Under the pieces are notes generated by a model. The model saw only the letters and a list, made by a program, of their open reading frames with translations. It did no database searches and had not been told where the DNA came from. Source: an uncultured Peptoniphilus sp. (GTDB lineage Bacteria > Bacillota > Clostridia > Tissierellales > Peptoniphilaceae). Taken from it: 5,130 nucleotides of DNA. The position numbers were made by a program, and so were the translations under genes. The stretch is taken from NCBI GenBank assembly GCA_947254665.1, contig CAMYEJ010000104.1, positions 1 to 5,130 on the forward strand, written 5' to 3'. Positions 1 to 5,130 of this stretch are shown piece by piece. How positions within the stretch are numbered: the stretch's first letter is position 1; every line of letters starts with the position of its first letter.

Positions 1-31
1 GAATATAATTTAGAATACAAAATTATTTATC

Positions 32-952
32 TTATTTATCGTTTACTTTAAGTTCAAGTACATCGGGACGGGCATAGTGTCCGATAGCATCATGCTCCAT
101 TTTGCAAGCTGCAGCTAAGTTCATATCAAGGTCTGCATAAATTATTTTTTCTTCATCCCAAACAGGCTCTGTCAAATAATGTCCATAAGGGTCAATTATA
201 CAGCTTCCTCCTCTACATACAAATTCTGGAAGTTTATTTACTGTATCGTACTCACATAAATCAAAAGGATATGAACTGCGTCTGATAATCATATCTGCAT
301 TTACAAAGAAACATTTCCCCTCGATTGCAATATGTTGAATGGTAGCTTGCCATTCAGGATTGTCATTTGTATTTGGTGAAATATAAATGGTAATTCCCTT
401 TTGATAAAGTGCCACACGAGCAAGTGGCATATAGCTTTCCCAACAGATCATGCTACCAATTGGTCCCCATGGAGTTTCAGTAATAGGGAAATAATCCTTG
501 TTTGCATCGCCCCACACAACGCGTTCAGAGCCTGTTGGTTTTAATTTTCTGTGCACTTTATATGATCCATCTGGTTCAAAAATAACATTGCTATTGTAAA
601 GTGTTCCGCTTACAGCATCTCTCTCAGAAAACCCAATGCTGATATAAGCTCCTGATTTTTTCGCTGACTCTGAAAGTTGTAAAAACTCAGTATCTCCAAC
701 TACAACGGATTCATCGTAGTATCTCTTCCAGTCCTTTCTGCCATCCTCATTTCGTTTCCCAACACTAAATCCAAAATTCATCCCAACAGGATATCCCGGA
801 ATAAATAGTTCTGGAAAAACAATCAAATCTGAATTTTGTCTGGCAGCTTCATCAATATATTTAAGCGCCTTTTCAAGGGATGCACTTTTATTAAACATAA
901 CTGGTTCTGCTTGTACTAATGCGATTTTACAAGTGTTTTCGATATTTTTCAT
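32..952 (-). CDS. Nitrilase-superfamily carbon-nitrogen hydrolase (branch-1 nitrilase / cyanide dihydratase-like)
   Basis: Predicted cytosolic hydrolase of nitriles (R-CN to carboxylic acid plus ammonia) or cyanide; the substrate cannot be read from the sequence. The frame is open from an ATG at 973, but I place the start at the ATG at 952 (306 aa). An AGGAGAG site lies just upstream of 952, none precedes 973, and this start puts the catalytic Glu at residue 48, the position usual in nitrilases. In that numbering the catalytic set is complete: Glu48 in FPELF, Lys136 in HRKLKPT, and Cys170 in MICWES. Other family marks are SERVVWGD (second conserved Glu about 143), CWESYMPLAR, HIAIEGKCFFVNA, GGSCIIDPYG and the C-terminal GHYARPDV. 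The WGD and GHYxRPDV motifs favour the nitrilase branch over amidases, N-carbamoylases or NAD synthetase domains. Length is slightly short for the branch but no core element is missing. There is no signal peptide or membrane segment. It has its own promoter, so it is probably not part of the restriction operon. Confidence 0.92.
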   Translation of the reverse strand: MKNIENTCKIALVQAEPVMFNKSASLEKALKYIDEAARQNSDLIVFPELFIPGYPVGMNFGFSVGKRNEDGRKDWKRYYDESVVVGDTEFLQLSESAKKSGAYISIGFSERDAVSGTLYNSNVIFEPDGSYKVHRKLKPTGSERVVWGDANKDYFPITETPWGPIGSMICWESYMPLARVALYQKGITIYISPNTNDNPEWQATIQHIAIEGKCFFVNADMIIRRSSYPFDLCEYDTVNKLPEFVCRGGSCIIDPYGHYLTEPVWDEEKIIYADLDMNLAAACKMEHDAIGHYARPDVLELKVNDK

Positions 953-963
953 ACCAGCAATTT

Positions 964-970
964 CTCTCCT
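964..970 (-). promoter_or_regulatory. Ribosome binding site that decides the nitrilase start
   Basis: The coding strand reads AGGAGAG here, 11 bases before the ATG at 952. The upstream in-frame ATG at 973 overlaps the beginning of this site and has only AT-rich sequence before it. The spacing to 952 is a little long, but the site strongly prefers 952 over 973. Confidence 0.7.
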
Positions 971-996
971 CATATAATAAAATTTGTTACACTAAC

Positions 997-1025
997 ATAA
1001 TATCACAGCGTTTTTCCGTTTACAA
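997..1025 (-). promoter_or_regulatory. Sigma-A type promoter with extended -10 for the nitrilase gene
   Basis: Read on the minus strand, a -35 box TTGTAA (1025-1020) is followed by a 17-base spacer and a -10 box TATTAT (1002-997). The -10 is preceded by TGA, giving the extended -10 form TGnTATTAT. Transcription would start near 990, leaving a leader of about 38 bases before the ATG at 952, with the ribosome binding site inside it. This is a pattern match only, but box quality, spacing and placement agree. Confidence 0.65.
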
Positions 1026-1068
1026 TAAACTAGATTTAACGCACTTACATAAGGATTACTTGTATAAC

Positions 1069-1080
1069 CAACGCCCGTTG
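1069..1080. repeat. 12-base dyad CAACG-CC-CGTTG upstream of the nitrilase promoter
   Basis: Perfect 5-base arms with a 2-base centre. The loop is too small for an RNA hairpin, so if it matters it would be as a DNA-binding site. It lies about 45 bases upstream of the -35 box, where an activator could act. A dyad this short can occur by chance. Confidence 0.3.
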
Positions 1081-1176
1081 ATTTTCTTTCCCAGGGTTTG
1101 TCTGGCATTCTAGTTATTGATTTCACTATAAGTCTTTTTGTCCTAATTAGTAGAGCTTTCCTCTAAGATAAAAGTT

Positions 1177-4100
1177 TTAAATACCAACGAATATTTCTAC
1201 TATTTTTCTAATCTTGTCGAGGACAGATTCTTTCTTCTTCTCTCTTGCTCCTTGTCTACGAGAAGTTGGAGGAATTAGTCCGTCCAGTTCATCTCCTGCG
1301 TACTCAACGTATCCTTTACTTATAGCTTTTTCGATGAAACGGTTAGAGCCACTCTTTAACTTTTCTTCTTCTACAATTCTTTCGATATTTTTTTCCTTTT
1401 CTTTTCTTGCAAATGCATAGAAAGATTCCAAGATATCATCTTTATTTTTAAGTTCAGATAGTCTAGTATGATTTATAAAATCCATAACAAGACCTTCTTT
1501 TGCCCTGGTACCAAGACTGGATCTTATAACTCTTCTTACTTCCGCCTTTAGACTTTCTACATCGTTATTTTCCTTAGATTTTTCAAGAATTAGTGCCAGA
1601 ATATAGTCCAAATTTATTTCGTCAGTCTTAAGAAGATCTATTTGAAATTCCACATCTGAGAAATCTATGCCAGTACCACCATCAGGCGGAGTTGGTTTCC
1701 AAGAACTTTCTCTAATATCTACGTAGACACTTCTCATGTCCTGCATAAGTCTATCGGAAATAATTTTGTCAAAATTTTCAAACTCATCGAAGTTTTTCAA
1801 AATATTTTCAGATTTTAAAAGCTCCCCAAATAGTTGGGCAAATTCTTTTTTATCTGCATCAAGGACTATTTCAGTAGGATCAGGAAATTTCGACACGATT
1901 TCTTCGCAAATATCTACATAACCTCTGGTGATTTTACCAGTTTCTTCATCAGTGAAGCCATGCATGTAATCGTCATAACTCTTTTCCAAGATGATATTCA
2001 CACTATTTTCATCGCCGAAAGTCTTAATCGCATCTTGGGTCGCCTTTTCCAAATCTCTAAAACAAACTATATTTCCAAATGACTTAACCTTGTTTAAAAT
2101 TCTATTTGTCCTTGAAAAAGCTTGAATAAGACCATGATATCTTAGATTCTTGTCTACGAACAAAGTATTTAAAGTCGGTGCGTCAAATCCAGTTAAAAAC
2201 ATCCCCACTACGATTACTAAATCTATTTCCCTATTCTTAACCTTTAAAGAAAGATCCTTGTAATAGTTTTGGAAGTCGTTTCCTTCGGTAGAATAATTAG
2301 TCTTGAAATAACCGTTGAAATCTTCTATGACCTTATCCAAAAATTCCTTTCCCGTAAGTTCCATTGCAGAAGGATTGAAGTTTTCCTCTGTTATTTCTCC
2401 AATGGCAGATTGCTCTTCATTTGGAGCAAAACTAAAAATAGTACCAATCTTTAGCCTTTTATCCTCAGGAAGAGATTCCTGTTGTCTTGCAAACTCTTCA
2501 TAGTATAGTTTCGCAGCATCTATACTCTGTACCGCAAACATGGCATTAAAACCATTTATTCTTCTATGTTTTAAATCGTAATAATCATTTCTATGAGTCT
2601 TCGTGTCGAAAACTCTTAAAATATACTTGGTGATTTCTGTGATTCTCTCTGGATGAAGAAGCATTTTGTTTTCAAGCTTCTTCAACTCGCGCTCATCCTC
2701 TTCCATCTCAGCAGATTTGAACTTAGGAGTGATATTGTTGTAATCCACTTTGAATTTCAAAACCTTGCCATCCCTAATAGCATCAGTAATTACATAAGAA
2801 TGGAGTTGAGCTCCAAATATACCAGCAGTAGTCTCTCCATTTAGAGAATTTTCTGCAAAAATTGGAGTACCAGTGAACCCAAATTGGTAGTATCTTTTAA
2901 AAGATCTCCTTATATTTTTCTGAGCATCCCCGAATTGTGAACGATGGCACTCATCATAAATAAGCACACATTGTTTATCATATATTTCATGACTCGGATA
3001 CCTCTTAACAAACTCATTTAGCTTTTGAATGGTAGTTACAACTATTCTATTGTCCGATTTTTCGATAGATCGTTTAAGTTCCTTGGTATCCTTGCTACCA
3101 TTGACACTGTCCGGTTGGAATCTCTGATACTCTTTCATAGTTTGGTAGTCCAAATCTTTTCTATCCACTACGAAAAATACCTTGTCGATGAAATCCAAAT
3201 TAGTAGCAAGCCTAGCAGCCTTAAAAGAAGTAAGAGTCTTACCAGAACCAGTGGTGTGCCAGATAAATCCACCAGCCTCCGCTCTACCGAACTTCTTCGC
3301 TTCGTAGCTAGATTTTATCTTCCAGAGGATTCTTTCAGTTGCAGCGATTTGATAAGGTCTCATGATAAGAAGAGTATCGCTAACATCGAAGACACAGTAC
3401 TTAGTAAGCACTTCTAAAAGAACACGCTTTTCAAAAAAAGTTTTCGTGAAGTCCTCTAAATCACAAATGACTTTGTTCTTTGCATCCGCCCAATCACAAG
3501 TGAACTCATAATTATCTTTATTCTTTGCAGTTGTATTTGCAAAATATTTTGTATAAGTTCCATTAGAAATTACAAAAACCTGTACATACTTGTATAGAGA
3601 ACCATCACTATTGAAACTTTCCTTTACATATCTATGAATTTGGTCATAAGCTTCATGTAGACTTCCACTTCTTTTCTTAAGTTCAATATGCACAAGAGGA
3701 AGACCATTTACAAGGATAGTAACATCATAGCGATTGCTGTGAGTTCCCTTTTGAGCAAATTGATTTAGAACTTGAAGATAGTTGTTGTAAATATTTTTCT
3801 TGTCAATTATCTTTATATTTTTAAGAGTTCCATCGTCAAAAGTGAAGTCGTAGATGTAGTTCTCCTGAATCTTCCTCGTCTTTTCAATCATTCCATCGTT
3901 TGGAGCGTCCAAATATTCAGCTAGAAATCTATTCCATTCAGAATCAGAAAAACTAACACCATTTAATCTCTCAATCTGAACCTTTACATTTCTATACATT
4001 TCCTCTTTGGATTTAAACTTCACATGCTCATAGCCTTGGGAAACTAAGTTTTCAATAAGTTTCCTTTCGAGATCCGCTTCGCTCTGATAACCAGGATCTC

Positions 4101-4194
4101 TAACGTTCAAATCTTTTTTGTAATTTGCAAGGATAATCCCGTTAGGCATCTCTGCAATAGTAGACGTATTATAATTTGCAATTATATCGGGCAT
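1177..4194 (-). CDS. hsdR: Type I restriction enzyme R subunit HsdR (EcoR124I-like, type IC)
   Basis: Motor and nuclease subunit of a type I restriction-modification complex. Bound to the HsdM/HsdS methylase it translocates DNA with ATP and cuts unmodified DNA. The protein is complete at 1005 aa, close to the roughly 1040 aa of EcoR124I HsdR. The N-terminal PD-(D/E)xK nuclease is intact: Asp157, Glu171-x-Lys173 (HIELKKR) and the QxxxY motif Gln185-Tyr189. The SF2 motor follows: Walker A TTGSGKT at 314-320 (Lys319), VVDRKDLDYQT near 342-352, DECH box 414-417, TGT 441-443, NAMFAVQS near 550-557, GMFLTGFDAPTLNTL 664-678 and GLIQAFSRTNR 688-698. The remainder is the helical C-terminal region expected to contact the methylase, ending in a Lys/Arg-rich tail. 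An AAAGGAG site lies 5 bases before the ATG. The gene begins 12 bases after the hsdS stop, so the two are co-transcribed and possibly coupled. No inactivating change is visible, so the nuclease and motor should work. Confidence 0.97.
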   Translation of the reverse strand: MPDIIANYNTSTIAEMPNGIILANYKKDLNVRDPGYQSEADLERKLIENLVSQGYEHVKFKSKEEMYRNVKVQIERLNGVSFSDSEWNRFLAEYLDAPNDGMIEKTRKIQENYIYDFTFDDGTLKNIKIIDKKNIYNNYLQVLNQFAQKGTHSNRYDVTILVNGLPLVHIELKKRSGSLHEAYDQIHRYVKESFNSDGSLYKYVQVFVISNGTYTKYFANTTAKNKDNYEFTCDWADAKNKVICDLEDFTKTFFEKRVLLEVLTKYCVFDVSDTLLIMRPYQIAATERILWKIKSSYEAKKFGRAEAGGFIWHTTGSGKTLTSFKAARLATNLDFIDKVFFVVDRKDLDYQTMKEYQRFQPDSVNGSKDTKELKRSIEKSDNRIVVTTIQKLNEFVKRYPSHEIYDKQCVLIYDECHRSQFGDAQKNIRRSFKRYYQFGFTGTPIFAENSLNGETTAGIFGAQLHSYVITDAIRDGKVLKFKVDYNNITPKFKSAEMEEDERELKKLENKMLLHPERITEITKYILRVFDTKTHRNDYYDLKHRRINGFNAMFAVQSIDAAKLYYEEFARQQESLPEDKRLKIGTIFSFAPNEEQSAIGEITEENFNPSAMELTGKEFLDKVIEDFNGYFKTNYSTEGNDFQNYYKDLSLKVKNREIDLVIVVGMFLTGFDAPTLNTLFVDKNLRYHGLIQAFSRTNRILNKVKSFGNIVCFRDLEKATQDAIKTFGDENSVNIILEKSYDDYMHGFTDEETGKITRGYVDICEEIVSKFPDPTEIVLDADKKEFAQLFGELLKSENILKNFDEFENFDKIISDRLMQDMRSVYVDIRESSWKPTPPDGGTGIDFSDVEFQIDLLKTDEINLDYILALILEKSKENNDVESLKAEVRRVIRSSLGTRAKEGLVMDFINHTRLSELKNKDDILESFYAFARKEKEKNIERIVEEEKLKSGSNRFIEKAISKGYVEYAGDELDGLIPPTSRRQGAREKKKESVLDKIRKIVEIFVGI

Positions 4195-4199
4195 AATAA

Positions 4200-4206
4200 C
4201 TCCTTT
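4200..4206 (-). promoter_or_regulatory. hsdR ribosome binding site abutting the hsdS stop
   Basis: AAAGGAG on the coding strand ends 5 bases before the hsdR ATG (4194). It directly follows the TAG stop of the hsdS second half (4209-4207). A ribosome finishing full-length HsdS would end right on this site, an arrangement that suits translational coupling. The site is strong enough for independent initiation as well. Confidence 0.8.
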
Positions 4207-4881
4207 CTATCTAGGAAAATCTAAAAGTTTCTCTCTATAATATTCATATTGTTTCTGTCTTAGCTCAATTTCTTTAGGTAATCCTTCGTTAATATCATTA
4301 ATTAAAGAGTCAAACTTATCAAGAATAGAAACCACATATTCCTGAACATAAAGTGGTGGGACTAGAATATCTAAATTTCTCAATTTGCCTAAGGATAGGA
4401 AAACCTGACTACCTTTGCTCTTATTTTTTTCTACATAATCTGAAACAGATTCTGATTTTAAATAATGAAATAAATATCTGGATAAAACACTATTATTCGG
4501 TTTAATCAACCCTACATTTTTTATAGCATAATCTGGTTCTTCACTAATATGGGCTATCTCACCTAAAGTTCCAATCATCGTAAATAGTATGTCTCCAATA
4601 TTAACTTTACTCCTTTTATTTATCTGTTCATAATCATATTCACTTATAAAATAAGAATTAAAATAATCTACCTTTCCATCTTTGATGTTTTTAGATGTAA
4701 TTAAATACTTTCCAAAAGGCTGCTTTTTTGGTGAATCATGAGTTCCATCTCTTACATCGCATATATCATTTAATTTTTCATTACTTAATTTTTTAAGATT
4801 TATCTCAACAACACTACAAGCTTCTTTTACTATAGTAAAGTAGCTATTAGCTAAAATCGTTCCGTTCCGTTCCGTTCCGTT
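4207..4881 (-). CDS. hsdS: hsdS second half: TRD2 plus distal conserved helix, out of frame in this sequence
   Basis: The 3' half of the type I specificity subunit gene, open for 224 codons with no internal stop, but not in frame with the first half (4847-5130). It holds a complete second target-recognition domain that would read one half of the bipartite DNA site. Visible hallmarks are DVRDGTHDSP (residues 42-51 of the open stretch), LITSKNIKDG (60-69), INKRSKV (87-93), GDILFTMIGT (96-105), PPLYVQE (175-181), and the long conserved helix from ILDKF (186-190) to RQKQYEYYREKLL (208-220). The first in-frame ATG (4578) lies deep inside the domain after the GDILFT motif, so it is not a real start. 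No ATG, GTG or TTG precedes it in this frame after the repeat. Upstream the frame closes at a TAG (4884-4882), so it can only be entered through the GAACG repeat. I read it as a phase-OFF segment rather than a decayed gene, because the whole domain is intact. Confidence 0.88.
   Translation of the reverse strand, partial: NGTERNGTILANSYFTIVKEACSVVEINLKKLSNEKLNDICDVRDGTHDSPKKQPFGKYLITSKNIKDGKVDYFNSYFISEYDYEQINKRSKVNIGDILFTMIGTLGEIAHISEEPDYAIKNVGLIKPNNSVLSRYLFHYLKSESVSDYVEKNKSKGSQVFLSLGKLRNLDILVPPLYVQEYVVSILDKFDSLINDINEGLPKEIELRQKQYEYYREKLLDFPR
4242..4260 (-). repeat. 19-base direct repeat, copy in the distal conserved helix of hsdS
   Basis: Identical over 19 bases to 4924-4942 and in the same orientation. 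It encodes the KQYEYY part of the conserved helix. The two copies are 682 bases apart and sit at equivalent positions in the two half-subunits, reflecting the internal duplication typical of type I S subunits. Confidence 0.85.
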
Positions 4882-5130
4882 CTACCATATTTTTATCAAA
4901 TGTCAAGAGTTTTTCTCTGTAAAATTCATATTGTTTCTGTCTCTGTTCTATTTCTTGCGGCAACAAACCTTGAGTTTTTGAAACTAAAGATTGAAATTTA
5001 TCAAGGATTTCTACGACAATATTTTGTATCAAAATATTCGGCAATGGGAATTTTATATTTTTAACCATATCGCTAGTTAATGATGGTATACCTGTATGGA
5101 CATAGTTAAATTTGTATTGTTGTAAATAAT
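4847..5130 (-). CDS. hsdS: hsdS first half (partial): end of TRD1 plus central conserved helix, terminating after the GAACG repeat
   Basis: Specificity subunit of the type I system; the 5' part, with the start and most of TRD1, lies beyond the right edge. The 93 visible residues begin in a TRD terminus with HTGIPSLTSD (11-20), then FPLPNILIQ, then the central conserved helix from VVEILDKF to RQKQYEFYREKLLTF (63-77). This helix matches the distal helix of the second half at 26 of 39 positions. After DKNMV the frame enters the (GAACG)5 tract, read as ERNGTERN, and stops two codons later at TAA (4849-4847). The ATG at 5068 is not a start, since the frame stays open to the window edge and the TRD motif precedes it. 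In the sequenced state the product is a half-size HsdS with one recognition domain and one conserved helix. A change in repeat number by +1 or -2 would join it to TRD2. Confidence 0.88.
   Translation of the reverse strand, partial: YLQQYKFNYVHTGIPSLTSDMVKNIKFPLPNILIQNIVVEILDKFQSLVSKTQGLLPQEIEQRQKQYEFYREKLLTFDKNMVERNGTERNDFS
4858..4882 (-). repeat. Perfect (GAACG)5 pentanucleotide tandem repeat, putative phase-variation tract in hsdS
   Basis: Five exact copies of GAACG on the coding strand (CGTTC on the plus strand), 25 bases, with period 5 broken at both flanks (4857 and 4883). The tract lies in the coding region just after the central conserved helix. A 5-base unit shifts the frame with every copy gained or lost. 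Translating by hand, 5 copies give ERNGTERNDFS then stop; 4 or 7 copies reach TAG within a few codons; 3, 6 or 9 copies continue into ILANSYF and the full TRD2. The two hsdS frames are both open only over 4850-4881, almost exactly this tract. Confidence 0.95.
4924..4942 (-). repeat. 19-base direct repeat, copy in the central conserved helix of hsdS
   Basis: Partner of 4242-4260. It encodes the KQYEFY part of the central conserved helix. Recombination between the copies would remove TRD2 and the GAACG tract and leave an in-frame half-HsdS ending in the distal helix, because 682 bases compensates the present frame offset. Confidence 0.85.

Larger units (their letters stand above)
974..1176. other. 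Intergenic spacer between hsdR and the nitrilase gene
   Basis: About 200 bases without a supportable gene. It holds the nitrilase promoter and, further upstream, a 12-base dyad at 1069-1080. A weak stem-loop (TAGAG, 5-base loop, CTCTA at 1151-1165) lies just after the hsdR stop. It is not followed by a T-run on the minus strand, so I do not call it a terminator. A short plus-strand frame through this region ends near 1113, but it begins inside the nitrilase gene and has no ribosome binding site. Confidence 0.6.

Noticed and set aside
1..31. AT-only hairpin after the nitrilase stop as a terminator
   Set aside because: The arms are entirely A/T, there is no clear T-tract, and the window ends there, so it cannot be judged.
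919..1113. Small plus-strand frame ending in NQRPLIFFPRVCLAF, which faintly recalls a transposase C-terminus
   Set aside because: It starts inside the nitrilase 5' end and lacks a ribosome binding site. I could not identify terminal inverted repeats or a target duplication, and the resemblance is too weak to call an IS remnant.
1151..1165. Terminator after hsdR (TAGAG, 5-base loop, CTCTA)
   Set aside because: The stem is only 5 base pairs and no T-run follows on the minus strand.
3025..3417. A 130-codon plus-strand open frame opposite hsdR, and similar shorter plus-strand frames across 1214-2844
   Set aside because: They are antisense to strongly conserved hsdR motifs, have no recognisable domain or ribosome binding site, and are low-complexity Ser/Phe/Ile-rich shadows.
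4207..4578. An independent 123-aa gene starting at the ATG at 4578
   Set aside because: The ATG lies within the conserved GDILFTMIGT motif of TRD2 and the frame is open for 101 codons upstream, so it is an internal methionine.
4847..4900. Programmed ribosomal frameshifting as the way hsdS is made full length
   Set aside because: Joining the two frames needs a +1 (or -2) shift inside 4850-4881. A -1 shift enters the third frame and hits a TAG. No slippery heptamer or stimulatory structure is evident, whereas the perfect pentamer repeat explains the offset simply.
4886..4910. A TTGACA-like box and ATG just upstream of the GAACG tract, as a promoter or start for a separate TRD2 half-gene
   Set aside because: No -10 box lies at proper spacing and no ribosome binding site precedes the ATG. 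In the present frame that ATG also runs into the TAA at 4847.

Overview
The window is AT-rich and reads like a low-GC Gram-positive (Firmicutes/Bacillota) chromosome. AGGAG-type ribosome binding sites sit ahead of the two genes whose starts are visible, one promoter has an extended -10, and spacers are AT-rich. No species can be named from the sequence alone. All real genes lie on the minus strand, so the window is best read from right to left.

Right part (5130 to 1177): the 3' part of a type I restriction-modification operon of the EcoR124I-like (type IC) kind. It holds hsdS (specificity subunit; its 5' end is outside the window) followed 12 bases later by a complete hsdR (1005 aa motor/nuclease subunit). 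hsdM is not in the window and would be expected further right. hsdS is split into two frames. The first half (end of target-recognition domain 1 plus the central conserved helix) runs into a stop at 4847. The second half (a complete TRD2 plus the distal conserved helix) is fully open in another frame from 4881 to 4207. The join is a perfect (GAACG)5 tandem repeat on the coding strand (4858-4882), exactly between the two half-subunits. Pentamer gain or loss shifts the frame. By direct translation, 5 copies (this sequence) stop early, 4 or 7 copies also stop early, and 3, 6 or 9 copies fuse TRD1 to TRD2. This is the main finding: an hsdS with the architecture of a slipped-strand phase-variable specificity switch. 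Its in-frame states would also differ in linker length by 5-residue ERNGT units.

Middle (1176 to 974): a 203-base spacer with no gene I can support. It carries a good promoter for the next gene and a small dyad, but no convincing hsdR terminator.

Left part (973 to 32): a complete nitrilase-superfamily hydrolase with the intact Glu-Lys-Cys catalytic set of branch-1 nitrilases/cyanide dihydratases. It has its own promoter and is probably unrelated to the restriction system.

How they work together: HsdS chooses the DNA sequence, HsdM (off-window) methylates it, and HsdR translocates and cuts unmodified DNA. In the sequenced state only a TRD1 half-HsdS would be made. From precedent with truncated type I S subunits, this could either silence the system or, if the half-subunits pair, give a symmetric specificity.
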